A stretch of 64,000 bases of DNA from Tenacibaculum ovolyticum DSM 18103 (GCF_000430545.1 NZ_AUMF01000015.1:61028-125027); one strand, 5' to 3'; positions 52,720-62,438 are shown, numbered from the stretch's first letter. Numbers and translations are program-made. Notes: generated by a model from the letters alone, not told the origin.

Positions 52720-53819
52720 ACCTCAAACAATTTACCAGGTAAAGGTTTTATAACACCTTTAAGTTCCATTTGAAGTAATAAAGAAGACAGTTTATATACT
52801 GGAATGTCGCATTTAAAAGCGATAACATCTAACAACTGTTTTCCATTTTTGATTAAATAATCATAAACTTTTTGTTCTGTATTAGTTAGAGTAATAAACA
52901 ATTCCTTTTGTATTACGGTAGGTTTTTTAGAAGCTTGTAAGTCCCAGTTAAGCATTTTTACAATATCGTTAGATGAGGTTAATAAATGTGCCTGATTATT
53001 TTTAATAATAGCATTACAACCTTTGCTATATGCATCATTGGTTCTTCCTGGAACAGCAAAAACATCTCGATTATAAGAATTTGCAATATCGGCAGTAACC
53101 AACGAACCTCCTTTTTCTGCAGATTCAATAATAATTGTAGCTTTAGATAAACCAGCAACAATACGATTTCGTTTTAAAAAATTTTCACGAAGAGGTTGTT
53201 CTTCATGCCAAAACTCAGTAATAAAACCACCATTTTTAGTTATTTCAGTACAATACTTTTTATGTGTTTTTGGATACATTTGTTCTAATCCGTGGGCTAA
53301 TACAGCAATTGTTTGTAAATTATTTTTAACAGCTGCTTTATGAGCACAAATATCTACTCCGTATGCAAAGCCGCTTACAATTATTGGATTGTACTTAGAT
53401 AGGTCTTCAATAAGTTGATTACAAAAATCACGACCGTAAGAAGTTATTTTTCTAGTACCAACTATTGATATTATTTTTTGATTGTTGAGGTTTATATTTC
53501 CGTCATTAAAAAATAGGATAGGAGCATCAATACAATGCTTTAAGTTATACGGATAATCAGCATCTAAAAAATAAGAAAATTCTATATTGTTTTTGTTTAT
53601 ATAATTTAGCTCCTCCTCTGCTCTATTTATGTTATTTGTATCGAATAAATGTTTTAGTGTATGAGTACCAATTCCATTTATTTTTTGCAGCGTACTAGCT
53701 TTTTCTTTAAACACTTGTTCTACGCTACCAGTGGTGTTAATTAACTTTTTTGCTAAAACATCACCGATGTTTTTGGTAGCTTGTAATCGTAGAATAGCTA
53801 ATTTTTTTTCGATTTTCAT
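52716..53819 (-). CDS. dprA: DNA-processing protein DprA
   Basis: 367 residues. An N-terminal HhH-type helical part precedes the Rossmann-like DprA core with SIVGTRKITSYGRDFC, IIVSGFAYGVDICAHKAA and VLAHGLEQMYPKTHKKY, ending with AVPGRTNDAYSKGCNAIIKN and a C-terminal winged-helix (DML1-like) domain. DprA binds incoming single-stranded DNA and loads RecA during natural transformation. Other competence genes are not in this window; recA is, but about 46 kb away. Confidence 0.95.
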   Translation of the reverse strand: MKIEKKLAILRLQATKNIGDVLAKKLINTTGSVEQVFKEKASTLQKINGIGTHTLKHLFDTNNINRAEEELNYINKNNIEFSYFLDADYPYNLKHCIDAPILFFNDGNINLNNQKIISIVGTRKITSYGRDFCNQLIEDLSKYNPIIVSGFAYGVDICAHKAAVKNNLQTIAVLAHGLEQMYPKTHKKYCTEITKNGGFITEFWHEEQPLRENFLKRNRIVAGLSKATIIIESAEKGGSLVTADIANSYNRDVFAVPGRTNDAYSKGCNAIIKNNQAHLLTSSNDIVKMLNWDLQASKKPTVIQKELFITLTNTEQKVYDYLIKNGKQLLDVIAFKCDIPVYKLSSLLLQMELKGVIKPLPGKLFEV

Positions 53820-53901
53820 GTGGCAATAATTTGATTATCAATATACAAAAAAACTGTTGATAAGATTTCAAAGTAATGAGCATATTAATTCATAAAAAAA
53901 C

Positions 53902-53909
53902 TATATTTG
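53902..53909 (+). promoter_or_regulatory. -7 promoter box (TATATTTG) of the HU/SPOR gene
   Basis: Exact TAnnTTTG match only 5 bases before ATG 53915. If used, the mRNA would have almost no 5' leader. No -33 box seen. Confidence 0.35.
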
Positions 53910-53914
53910 TTACT

Positions 53915-54814
53915 ATGACATTAGCCAATTATATAAACGATTTATTGTACAGATACGAATGCGTAATTGTTCCTGGTTTTGGAGGTTTTGTGACCAACAA
54001 AATAGGTGCTAAAATGAATAGTGAAACACACACATTTTACCCACCAAAAAAACAAATTACTTTTAATTCATATTTGCATCACAACGATGGTTTATTGGCG
54101 AATTATATTGCTTCGAGTAGAAATATTTCTTTCGAAAAAGCAACTGCTTTTATCGCAAATGAAGTTACAGAATGGAAAAGCGATTTAGAAACGATATCTA
54201 TTAAAGTTGCTTCTTTAGGGAGTTTATCTTTAAATGAAGCAAAACAAGTTGTTTTTCAGCCAAATAGTACAAGTAATTTCTTAACAACATCTTTTGGATT
54301 AGCGGAAGTTGAAAGCCCTAGTGTAAAAAGAATAACACAAGAAGTTAAAGTATTACCTATAGACGCTAAAGAGAAAGAAAACAATGTACCTGTGTTTTTT
54401 AAGTACGCAGCAACAGCAGCTGTTCTTGTAGGAATAGCTTACGCTGGATGGAATGGTTTTCAAAACCAATCTCAAAAACAGTTTTTAGCAGATCAAGAAA
54501 ATACTGTAGCTAAAAAAATTCAATCAGCAACTTTTGTTATTGATAACCCGTTGCCAACAATTAATTTAAATATTACAAAAACAGAAGGTCAAAATTTTCA
54601 TATTATAGCAGGTGCTTTTCAGGAAGTTATAAATGCTGAGAAAAAATTGACTGAGTTACAAGATTTAGGTTATGATGCTAAAATTTTAGGGAAAAACGAT
54701 TTTGGTTTAACTCAAGTAGCGTTTACAAGTTTCAGTTCTAAAGATGAAGCGCGTAAAGAACTTGCAGATATTCAAGAAAACGTAAACAAAGATGCTTGGT
54801 TATTGGTTAAATAA
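53915..54814 (+). CDS. HU-like (CCDC81-type) and SPOR domain protein
   Basis: 299 residues from ATG 53915 (MTLANYINDLLYRYE). The N-terminal ~130 residues form two HU/CCDC81-type domains (VIVPGFGGFVTNKIGAK, then FEKATAFIANEVTEWKSDLE), a helix that could be a membrane anchor lies at about 170-188, and the C-terminus is a SPOR domain (FHIIAGAFQEVINAEKKL to DAWLLVK), which binds denuded peptidoglycan at the septum. Thus it may link DNA or cytoplasmic partners with the division site. The domain pair is typical of Bacteroidota. Confidence 0.87.
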   Translation: MTLANYINDLLYRYECVIVPGFGGFVTNKIGAKMNSETHTFYPPKKQITFNSYLHHNDGLLANYIASSRNISFEKATAFIANEVTEWKSDLETISIKVASLGSLSLNEAKQVVFQPNSTSNFLTTSFGLAEVESPSVKRITQEVKVLPIDAKEKENNVPVFFKYAATAAVLVGIAYAGWNGFQNQSQKQFLADQENTVAKKIQSATFVIDNPLPTINLNITKTEGQNFHIIAGAFQEVINAEKKLTELQDLGYDAKILGKNDFGLTQVAFTSFSSKDEARKELADIQENVNKDAWLLVK

Positions 54815-54850
54815 TCAACTTATAAACAACTTACTTTTTAGCTTTATTTA

Positions 54851-54859
54851 TATCTTTGC
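54851..54859 (+). promoter_or_regulatory. -7 promoter box (TATCTTTGC) of the thioesterase
   Basis: Exact TAnnTTTGC match, 16 bases before ATG 54876. Confidence 0.55.
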
Positions 54860-54875
54860 ATCAAAATTATAATTG

Positions 54876-55388
54876 ATGAGAGCTAAGACGCCTAAAGAAT
54901 CATTAACAGTACTTACTGACCTTGTTTTACCAGGAGAAACAAATTATTTAGACAATCTTTTTGGAGGAGAATTATTAGCTCGTATGGATAGAGCTTGTAG
55001 TATTGCTGCGCGTCGTCATTCTAGGCGAATTGTTGTAACTGCATCTGTAAACCATGTTGCTTTTACAAAATCGGTTCCAGTAGGAAGTGTTGTTACGTTA
55101 GAAGCAAAGGTTTCAAGAGCCTTTAGATCGTCAATGGAAGTATATGTTGATGTTTGGATAGAAGATCGTCAATCAGGTGAAAAAACAATGGTAAATGAAG
55201 GTATCTATACGTTTGTAGCTGTTGATGAAACTGGTAAGCCAGTTCCTATTGCACAAATTACTCCAGAAACAGCATTAGAGAAAAAACGTTTTGATGCAGC
55301 TTTACGTAGAAAACAATTAAGTTTAGTTTTAGCAGGTAAATTAGACCCTAAAGAAGCTAAAGAGTTAAAAGCATTGTTTCTAAGTTAA
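54876..55388 (+). CDS. Acyl-CoA thioesterase, hotdog fold (YciA-like)
   Basis: 170 residues from ATG 54876 (MRAKTPKES). Hotdog features: LPGETNYLDNLFGGELLARMDRACSIAARRHS, the central helix with Asp, then VTASVNHVAFTKSVPVGSVVTLEAKVSR and the strands to YTFVAVDETGKP. It hydrolyses acyl-CoAs; chain-length preference is unknown. The C-terminal helical tail (RRKQLSLVLAGKLDPKEAKEL) is longer than in YciA of E. coli. It has its own promoter box. Confidence 0.9.
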   Translation: MRAKTPKESLTVLTDLVLPGETNYLDNLFGGELLARMDRACSIAARRHSRRIVVTASVNHVAFTKSVPVGSVVTLEAKVSRAFRSSMEVYVDVWIEDRQSGEKTMVNEGIYTFVAVDETGKPVPIAQITPETALEKKRFDAALRRKQLSLVLAGKLDPKEAKELKALFLS

Positions 55389-55395
55389 AAGCCCT

Positions 55396-56430
55396 TTAAA
55401 CCTTATCTATATCACCATTTTCAGATAAAAAGATAGCAACTGATTTTGTTTTTTCAAATTGAGAAAAGATAATAATCATAATTACAGTAATTGGTACACT
55501 TAAAATCATGCCCGTAACACCCCATATTTTACCCCAAATAGCTAGGGATAATATGGTTACTAGCGGGCTTAGGTTTAGAGATTTACCAAATAATTTAGGT
55601 TCAATAACATTACCAACAATTACTTGAACAGAACCCACTGCTGTTAAAACTATTAAAAACGGTGTAAATTCACCAAACTGTATTAAACTAAAAATAGCAG
55701 GAAAAACAGTTGCTATTAACGAACCAATGGTTGGTATATAGTTTAATAAAAAAATTAAAAAGGCCCAAAAAGGTGCACTATCTACGCCAACTATAAGTAA
55801 AACAATATAGCTTAAAACACCAGTAAGCAAACTTACATAAGTTTTTAAACGGAGATAATTAGAAATAGAAAATTCTATTTTTGATAACATAGATTGCATA
55901 CTAGCATAGCTACTTTCTTTGTCTTCAAAGATTTTAATAAGCTTCTTTTTAAAGCTACTTTCTTCTAAAAAGATAAACAAAGCATAAATAACAATCATAA
56001 AAGTATCGCCTAATAAACTACTAATTCCGTTAGCGATATCTCCTAAAACAGATCCATAATCAAAATCTCCTATAACCGATTTTATCGATTTAATAATATC
56101 AATATGAAAATAGGCATCTAAACTTTTAATAATAGCGCCAATATTAGGCTCGTATTTAGAATATGAAGTAGATAAATCAGCAATACTATTGGTAATAATT
56201 TCAGAAATGAACCCAAAACCCAAAACAATAAAAGTAAAAACAAAAAGATTACTCAACCAATAAGGAATAATTTTTTTAGCAAAGGGCATTTTATAGATGG
56301 TTTTACGTATTTCACGTGTTAAAAACCAAAAAATTAATGCAAAAATAAAAGGAATTAAAATTCCTTTACCAATAACTAATGCAGTTACTATTGCAACAAT
56401 AGTTATAATGAAGTTTGCAGCGTTTTTCAT
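55396..56430 (-). CDS. AI-2E family transporter (PerM/TqsA superfamily)
   Basis: 344 residues with about seven to eight membrane helices and a central hydrophilic part (about 60-135). The family helices and motif LLNYIPTIGSLIATVFPAIFSL followed by VGNVIEPKLFGKSLNLSPLVTIL are clear. Members include the AI-2 exporter TqsA and H+/Na+ antiporters; the substrate here is unknown. Its start lies 10 bases after the EnvC-like gene on the same strand and its stop is 7 bases from the thioesterase stop. Confidence 0.92.
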   Translation of the reverse strand: MKNAANFIITIVAIVTALVIGKGILIPFIFALIFWFLTREIRKTIYKMPFAKKIIPYWLSNLFVFTFIVLGFGFISEIITNSIADLSTSYSKYEPNIGAIIKSLDAYFHIDIIKSIKSVIGDFDYGSVLGDIANGISSLLGDTFMIVIYALFIFLEESSFKKKLIKIFEDKESSYASMQSMLSKIEFSISNYLRLKTYVSLLTGVLSYIVLLIVGVDSAPFWAFLIFLLNYIPTIGSLIATVFPAIFSLIQFGEFTPFLIVLTAVGSVQVIVGNVIEPKLFGKSLNLSPLVTILSLAIWGKIWGVTGMILSVPITVIMIIIFSQFEKTKSVAIFLSENGDIDKV

Positions 56431-56440
56431 TTACTTAAAA

Positions 56441-57655
56441 TTAATTAGTACGTATCCATTTTGCAGGATTTAATTTCGCTGTATTTTTAAATAAAACAAA
56501 AAGCAATTTTGTTTTACCAGAAACTTTATCAGTGAACACCTTCCCTACTTTATCACCAGTTTTTAGAATAGCACCTTTTTTTACATACACATTTTCGAGA
56601 TTGTTGTATGCCGAAATATAATTTCCATGTTGTATTAATACCGATTTTTTACCTCCAGATTGTGATTGTAAAGCTAATACCTTTCCATTAAAAATGCACT
56701 TAGCATCAGTATTCGACTTAGTAACAATGTGTAAACCAGGACTATTAATTTTAATTCCTGAAAATGTTGGATGAGGTTGTACTCCGTATCTTCTAGTAAT
56801 AATACCCTTTACAGGCCAAGGCAAACGACCTTTGTTTTGTTCGAAATTTGCTAATAATTTTTTTTCAGCAGCATTTAAAACAAATCCAGAAGATGCTTTT
56901 TTAGTAGTTTTTTTGCCCTTATTAGCCTTTGCAATAACAGCTCTAATAAGTTTGTCAATACGAGCAGTTATTCGTTTATCTTCTTTAATTTTCTTTTGTA
57001 AATCTCGCTTATATTTTTTCTCTTGTTTTTTTATTTTAGAAACTAAGCTTTCTTGATCCTTTTTGTCAGATTCTATTTCTTTTTTTTGAGATTTTTCGTC
57101 AGAAATTAAAATTTCTTTAGATCTTCTTTTTTGAATTAAAGAATCATTAAACTTTTTAATCTCAGTAGATTTTACAATGATATTCTCTCCTTGTTTTTTT
57201 CTATAATCATTGTACTGCTGCATATACTTTAAACGCTTATATGCTTGATAAAAACTTTCAGAAGAGAGTAAAAACAATGTTTTGCTTTGTTGAGATCTAT
57301 TTTTGTTGGTTTTTACAACCATATCAGAATAGTCTTTCTTAAGTTTTTTTAATTCATCATTGTTCTTTTCAAGCTGCTGTTCGTTTGTTTCTATTTCTTT
57401 AGATAGTTGCTTTGTTTCTAATCTAATTGTTTCAATTAAACGCTCTCTGGCACTAATTTTCTGACTTAAATCTTTTAAGTCATCTAAAGCATTCCCTTTT
57501 TCTTTTTTAGCCTTAAACAGTAAGTTATTAATCTGCTTAATTTCATTTTTAATTTTTTTATGTTTTTTTTCTAATTTTTTCCTTTCTTGACCAAACGAAG
57601 AAAAGCTAATTAGAATCAGCGATAAAAACGAGATGTAAAAAACAATTTTTTTCAT
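56441..57655 (-). CDS. EnvC-like murein hydrolase activator with degenerate LytM domain
   Basis: 404 residues with signal peptide (1-22, SSFGQ). A long coiled coil (about 24-235) with the EnvC-type hook region (YRKKQGENII) precedes a C-terminal LytM/M23 domain starting near residue 278 (GRLPWPVKGIITRRYGVQPHPTF). In active M23 enzymes the zinc is bound by HxxxD and HxH; here the aspartate position reads GIKI and the second motif is QHGNYISAY, so the metal site is degenerate. This is how EnvC activates amidases without cutting itself. It shares one base with the DUF4292 gene and lies in the same operon. Confidence 0.88.
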   Translation of the reverse strand: MKKIVFYISFLSLILISFSSFGQERKKLEKKHKKIKNEIKQINNLLFKAKKEKGNALDDLKDLSQKISARERLIETIRLETKQLSKEIETNEQQLEKNNDELKKLKKDYSDMVVKTNKNRSQQSKTLFLLSSESFYQAYKRLKYMQQYNDYRKKQGENIIVKSTEIKKFNDSLIQKRRSKEILISDEKSQKKEIESDKKDQESLVSKIKKQEKKYKRDLQKKIKEDKRITARIDKLIRAVIAKANKGKKTTKKASSGFVLNAAEKKLLANFEQNKGRLPWPVKGIITRRYGVQPHPTFSGIKINSPGLHIVTKSNTDAKCIFNGKVLALQSQSGGKKSVLIQHGNYISAYNNLENVYVKKGAILKTGDKVGKVFTDKVSGKTKLLFVLFKNTAKLNPAKWIRTN

Positions 57656-58425
57656 TATAATTTAATTTCTTTATAACCATTAGGCATTCTAAAATCAACG
57701 TTCAATTTAGTGTTAAACTCAACAGAACGTGTGGTTATATCAATATTTGTGAATTTTTTGTTTTGTTTAGCATTTATATTAATTTTTTGAGGAAATAAAA
57801 CGCCCTTTTTATTTGAGTATTTCCCGTATGATATATCTAAACGTTGATTTTTAATTGAGTTTACAATCGATTGTTTATTAAGTTTATAGTGAAGTGGATT
57901 TACGTAAAAAAAGATATTAAATAAATCTGATTGCTTTTTAGGAGAAAGTTGATATGATTTATTAGAAATAGCTACTTCTTGTCGCTGAGATCTTACGTTA
58001 AGTAAAGATTGACCTAACAACATATTTTGTAATTGTTGAAAATTAATATCGGTTCCTAATAATTTCTTTAGCATAGAAAAATCTCCATCAAAATAATTTT
58101 TATAAAGAGATGAATAAAACTGAACTTTTGTTGGTGTAATTTTAGCTTTAAAAAGTGTAATAAATTTGGTTCCTTTTAACCAAATAACTTCATCTTTTTT
58201 AATTTTCATTCGTACTGAAAAACCTACTTTTTCTTTAGTATTGTTGTAGTTTACTTTTAAACGAGCATCAATATTTTTTTCATCAAAATTAGAAGAAATA
58301 TGTTTTTTAGCAACCCTTCTGGCAGACATTTCTTTAATTACTGTTGTGTTATTAGATGCAATTTTTCTTGATTTACATGAAGAAAAACTAAGCGATAATA
58401 TAATAAGTAATGTAAAGTATTTCAT
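57655..58425 (-). CDS. DUF4292 lipoprotein
   Basis: 256 residues with a lipobox (MKYFTLLIILSLSFSSC, C17). The mature domain shows the DUF4292 strands: IDARLKVNYNNTKEKVGFSVRMKIKKDEVIWL, the helix SMLKKLLGTDINFQQLQNMLLGQ, and YGKYSNKKGVLFPQKININAK. It resembles the LolA/LolB-type fold and may bind lipid or be an outer-membrane lipoprotein; not demonstrated. It sits between the TPR protein and the EnvC-like protein, an order often seen in Flavobacteriia. Confidence 0.86.
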   Translation of the reverse strand: MKYFTLLIILSLSFSSCKSRKIASNNTTVIKEMSARRVAKKHISSNFDEKNIDARLKVNYNNTKEKVGFSVRMKIKKDEVIWLKGTKFITLFKAKITPTKVQFYSSLYKNYFDGDFSMLKKLLGTDINFQQLQNMLLGQSLLNVRSQRQEVAISNKSYQLSPKKQSDLFNIFFYVNPLHYKLNKQSIVNSIKNQRLDISYGKYSNKKGVLFPQKININAKQNKKFTNIDITTRSVEFNTKLNVDFRMPNGYKEIKL

Positions 58426-58448
58426 AAAGTATGTATAGGGTAAGAAAA

Positions 58449-59429
58449 TTATTTTAGAATTTTGGAAGCTTTATCTTTAAAGAGTTTAGCTCTTCGAGCA
58501 TCGTGTAAACCTTTGTAAGATGCAGCTATTTCTAAGTAAAATTTTGCTTCTATTTTTTTGTTATCTATTACAAAATCAATGCCATTTTGCAAAGTTTGTA
58601 AAGCTTTACTGTATTGACCATTCTTGTTAAGTGCTTTACCATTCATTAAATAAACAAAAGGTTGCGCAGGAAACAAAGTTAAGCCCTCTTCACTGTATTT
58701 TAATAACGTTCTATAGCTTTTTCTTATTGTTAGTTCCTTTAATAAACGTTGTAAACTTTTATAGCTTTTTTCTTTTTCAAAAATGGCTCTAAAATCGGTA
58801 TTTACTGCTTTTGCGCTAAAGCTTGTAGCTTTAGGTTGTGCTTTATTTATTCTTTCTTGAAGTAAACGTAATCTGGAATTTAATAATTTAGCTTCTTCTA
58901 ATTCAGATAAAACTCTTTTAGCTCCATTAACATCTCTATTCTGTAAATGTAAAAAAACCAAAGCTTGCTTTTTCTTTGGGTATTTTTTTGCAATTTTTTC
59001 CTGAACGATTATAGCTTTACTAAAATTAGCTATACGTTTTAAAACAGCAACTTTATGTTCTAATAGCCATAAGTTGTTAGTATCTTTTTTTAACGCTAAA
59101 TCAATGTATTCTAGAGATTCTACTCTCCTATTTAGTTTTAAATAATTTTTAGAAAGTTCAAAGAATACTGATATGTCATTTGGCTTTATTTCATTACAGT
59201 CTTCTAAGTATTCAATTGCTTTTTTATAATTTAGAATTGCTTTTTGTGAGAGCGCATTAAAAAAACTTTCTTGAAACTTTATGTTGTTCTCTTCGCTAAG
59301 ATCAAAAGAAGTAGATACGTTGTCTTGCGAGTAGATTAAAAGAGAATTAAGAATCAAAAAAAAAGATACTAATATCTTAATTTTTGATTCTTGTATCTTT
59401 TTATTATTATGTAAGATCTGTATAATCAC
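58449..59429 (-). CDS. Tetratricopeptide-repeat protein with signal peptide
   Basis: 326 residues. The N-terminus has a basic stretch and a hydrophobic segment (KILVSFFLILNSLLIYSQ, to about residue 35). It is followed by TPR-like helix pairs, for example FFNALSQKAILNYKKAIEYLEDCNEI and PAQPFVYLMNGKALNKNGQYSKALQTLQNGI near the end. It is probably exported to the periplasm or outer membrane and acts as a scaffold. Its start overlaps the upstream nucleotidyltransferase stop by 23 bases. Confidence 0.82.
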   Translation of the reverse strand: MIIQILHNNKKIQESKIKILVSFFLILNSLLIYSQDNVSTSFDLSEENNIKFQESFFNALSQKAILNYKKAIEYLEDCNEIKPNDISVFFELSKNYLKLNRRVESLEYIDLALKKDTNNLWLLEHKVAVLKRIANFSKAIIVQEKIAKKYPKKKQALVFLHLQNRDVNGAKRVLSELEEAKLLNSRLRLLQERINKAQPKATSFSAKAVNTDFRAIFEKEKSYKSLQRLLKELTIRKSYRTLLKYSEEGLTLFPAQPFVYLMNGKALNKNGQYSKALQTLQNGIDFVIDNKKIEAKFYLEIAASYKGLHDARRAKLFKDKASKILK

Positions 59430-60423
59430 CTATACTTACTGATGTATAATTAGCATTGTACTTTGCATGATTACCAATCATTGCGTTATCTAAATTTGCG
59501 TTAGATATATGAACATTTGTTTGTATTAAAGAGTTTACAATTGTTGAGTTTTCAACAATACTATTTTCTCCAATTGAAACATAAGGTCCTATTTTAGTGT
59601 TTTTTAAAACTACATTATTTCCAACATAACAAGGTTGAATAATCTCAGCGTTTTCTAATACAACGTTATTAGCAACTAAATTGTTGCCATCAGCTTGTTC
59701 AAAACCTAAAACTTGTTTATTAGTGTCAACAGTTGGATCTTTTTTACCACAATCCATCCAAGCATCAACTTTACCAGGAATAAATTTAGCTCCTTGTTGT
59801 TTTAAAGATTCTAAAACTTCAGTTAATTGAAATTCACCAGTAGGTCTTATATCATTATCTATTAAATGTTTTATTTCTTCGCGAAGTTTATCACCATCTT
59901 TAAAGTAATAAATACCGATAATTGCTAAATCAGAGACAAACTCTTTTGGTTTCTCAACAAAATCAGTAATAACACCATCTTTTAATTTTACAACACCAAA
60001 AGCACTTGGGTCTTCAACTTGTTTTACCCAAATAGCACCATCTGCATTTGCATCTAAGGTAAAATCAGCTTTAAACAAAGTATCTGCAAAAGCAACTACG
60101 CATGATCCTGTTAATGATTCTTTAGCACAGTAAATTGCATGTGCTGTTCCTAAAGCTTCTTCTTGAACAAAAACAGATCCTTTCGCTCCTAAACTTTCAG
60201 CAATTTTTATTAATTTATCTTTAGTATCCGCAGGAAAACCTTTAGCGGCAGTACCAATTATAAATGCAATTTCTTCTATTGGTTGGTTTACAACTGAGGT
60301 AATATCTTCTACTAAACGTTGTACGATCGGCTTACCAGCTATTACCGTTAATGGTTTTGGAGTAGTTAAAGTATGAGGCCTTAAACGAGACCCAATCCCT
60401 GCCATTGGAACTATAATTTTCAT
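59407..60423 (-). CDS. Sugar nucleotidyltransferase with C-terminal left-handed beta-helix
   Basis: 338 residues from ATG 60423-60421 (MKIIVPMAGIGSRLRPHTLTTPKPL); an upstream frame extension is not needed. The G-x-G-x-R-x-RPxTxxxPKP signature, LVQRLVEDI-type helix, and FADTLF and GAIWVKQVEDPSAFGVV mark a nucleotidylyltransferase of the RmlA/GlmU type. The C-terminal ~70 residues have hexapeptide-like repeats (NNVVLKNTKIGPYVSIG, NSTIVNSLIQTNVHIS). It activates a sugar phosphate, perhaps for cell-envelope polysaccharide. It opens the operon with TPR, DUF4292 and EnvC-like genes. Confidence 0.88.
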   Translation of the reverse strand: MKIIVPMAGIGSRLRPHTLTTPKPLTVIAGKPIVQRLVEDITSVVNQPIEEIAFIIGTAAKGFPADTKDKLIKIAESLGAKGSVFVQEEALGTAHAIYCAKESLTGSCVVAFADTLFKADFTLDANADGAIWVKQVEDPSAFGVVKLKDGVITDFVEKPKEFVSDLAIIGIYYFKDGDKLREEIKHLIDNDIRPTGEFQLTEVLESLKQQGAKFIPGKVDAWMDCGKKDPTVDTNKQVLGFEQADGNNLVANNVVLENAEIIQPCYVGNNVVLKNTKIGPYVSIGENSIVENSTIVNSLIQTNVHISNANLDNAMIGNHAKYNANYTSVSIGDYTDLT

Positions 60424-60479
60424 ATTTTTCTTTTCGTTTTTAACGCTGCAATATACCATTAATAAAGTATTGAAAAAAG

Positions 60480-62141
60480 TTACAATCCTTTAGGTATTGC
60501 TGCTATTAATGTTTTTGTGTAATTTGTCTTTGGGTTATTGTAAATTTCATCAGCATCAGCAACTTCTTCTATTTTACCTTTATTCATTACAACTAGTTGA
60601 TCGGCCATGTATTTTACAACAGATAAATCATGAGAAATAAAAATGTAGGTAAAGTTAAACTCAGTCTTTAATTGGTTTAATAAATTTAATACCTGTGCTT
60701 GTACAGATACATCTAAAGCAGAAACAGATTCATCACAAATAATTAATTTTGGCTGTAAAGCAATAGTGCGTGCAATACCAATTCTTTGTCTTTGACCACC
60801 AGAAAATTCGTGAGGATACCTATGAAAATGCTCCTTTTCTAAACCTACTTTTTCTAATAGGTTAAAAACATATTCTCTTCGATCTTTTAAAGAATTTAAT
60901 ATATTATGAACCTTCATAGGTTCTATAATTGCACTACCGATCGTAATTCTCGGATTTAATGAAGAAAAAGGATCTTGAAATATAATTTGAATCTCTTTTC
61001 GTAACTTTTTAAATGAAGATCTTTTAAGTTTTAGAATGTCAATCCCTTTATAAATTATTTGCCCAGAAGTTGCTTTTTCTAGCTGTAAAATAGTTCTACT
61101 TAAGGTTGTTTTTCCACAGCCGCTCTCCCCTACTAAACCTAAAGTTTCTCCTTCATAAATTTTAAAATATACATTATTTACAGCTTTTACAATCGTAGAT
61201 TTAGAAAACCAAGAAGCATTAGAAATAAAGTTTTTATGTAAGTTCTTGATCTCTAATAAAGGTGCTTTATTGTAAATTTCTTGATGAAATTGTTTACGTT
61301 CTTCATTAGTATATAAACAAGTGTTTACAGAATCGTTTATAAAATTAGCTACAGTTGGTAATACCTTAAAACGTTTTTCGGTGTTGGGTCTCGAATTAAT
61401 TAGAGCTTTTGTATAGTTTTCTTTTGGGTTAAGAAATAGCTCATTTGTTTCACCTTGTTCAATAACTTTACCTTTGTGCATAACTATTACCTTGTCTGCA
61501 ATTTCAGAAACTAAAGCTAAATCATGAGAGATAAAAATTATTCCCATTTTATACTCTTGTTGTAAATCTTTTAAAAGAGCTATAATTTCTTTCTGAACAG
61601 TTACATCTAATGCCGTTGTAGGTTCATCCGCAATTAAAAGTTGTGGCTTACAAGCAATTGCCATTGCAATCATAACCCGTTGTTTTTGACCGCCACTTAT
61701 TTGATGAGGATACGAATTGTAAATATCAGTTGGCCTAGGAAGTTTTACTTTATTAAAAAGAGAAAGTACCTCTTCTTTTATTTCATTTTTAGATAAGAGT
61801 GTATGTTGTTGTAAAATTTCAGCAACTTGAATTCCGCAAGTTAATGTAGGGTTTAATGAACTCATAGGTTCCTGAAAAATCATAGCAATTTTACTTCCTC
61901 TAATTTTTTGAAACTCATTTTCATTATAGCTTAACAAATTTTGTTGTTTAAACAAAATCTCACCTTTTATTGTGGCAAATTTTGGAAGTAGCCCCAAAAT
62001 AGCTAATGAAGTTATTGATTTTCCGCTTCCACTTTCCCCTACGATACCTAATATTTCTGTTTGTTTTATACAAAAAGAAACATTTTGGATAACAGAAGGC
62101 GATTTTTTAAAACTTATTTCTAAATTTTTAATTTGAAGCAT
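60480..62141 (-). CDS. ABC transporter double ATPase (oligopeptide DppD-DppF-type fusion)
   Basis: 553 residues with two complete nucleotide-binding domains. First: GESGSGKSITSLA, SGGQKQRVMIA and LLIADEPTTALDVT. Second: GESGCGKTTLSRT, SGGQRQRIGIAR and LIICDESVSALDVS. Both have oligopeptide-type tails (NPKENYTKALI / NPKTNYTKTLI), as in DppD and DppF fused. It energises import of di/oligopeptides; the permease and binding protein genes are not in this window. It lies upstream of the nucleotidyltransferase (57 bases) on the same strand. Confidence 0.93.
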   Translation of the reverse strand: MLQIKNLEISFKKSPSVIQNVSFCIKQTEILGIVGESGSGKSITSLAILGLLPKFATIKGEILFKQQNLLSYNENEFQKIRGSKIAMIFQEPMSSLNPTLTCGIQVAEILQQHTLLSKNEIKEEVLSLFNKVKLPRPTDIYNSYPHQISGGQKQRVMIAMAIACKPQLLIADEPTTALDVTVQKEIIALLKDLQQEYKMGIIFISHDLALVSEIADKVIVMHKGKVIEQGETNELFLNPKENYTKALINSRPNTEKRFKVLPTVANFINDSVNTCLYTNEERKQFHQEIYNKAPLLEIKNLHKNFISNASWFSKSTIVKAVNNVYFKIYEGETLGLVGESGCGKTTLSRTILQLEKATSGQIIYKGIDILKLKRSSFKKLRKEIQIIFQDPFSSLNPRITIGSAIIEPMKVHNILNSLKDRREYVFNLLEKVGLEKEHFHRYPHEFSGGQRQRIGIARTIALQPKLIICDESVSALDVSVQAQVLNLLNQLKTEFNFTYIFISHDLSVVKYMADQLVVMNKGKIEEVADADEIYNNPKTNYTKTLIAAIPKGL

Positions 62142-62438
62142 TTGCGTAAAATTTCAATAAAAATACGATTAATATTTTTTAAACCTTTTTATAAAACAGC
62201 TGTAATTGTAATTTATTGATAAATAACTTGGTAGAGTTTAGTTTGTTTTGTTGAGTTTATAACAAGTTTGTTAAATGATGAATTATTAAAAATATATGCT
62301 TATTGTGTGTATTGATAGGATTATTTGTATTTTTTTGTATATTTGATGCTTATTTAATAATAAATTAAGAGTTTTTGACTGAATACGTTAATTACAGTTT
62401 TTTTATATTAAATAATTAACCTTAATAAACCCTTCAAA
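62142..62438. other. Upstream region of the second metalloprotease, no gene seen
   Basis: About 297 AT-rich bases between the divergent ABC and protease genes. No gene, hairpin or clear -7/-33 pair was recognised. Confidence 0.6.

Noticed and set aside
53848..53856. TTATCAACA motif upstream of dprA as an origin box
   Set aside because: A single isolated copy is expected by chance in an AT-rich genome of this size.
56311..56326. TATTTCACGTGTTAAA as another parS site
   Set aside because: It has four mismatches to the TGTTTCACGTGAAACA consensus and is inside the AI-2E permease gene.
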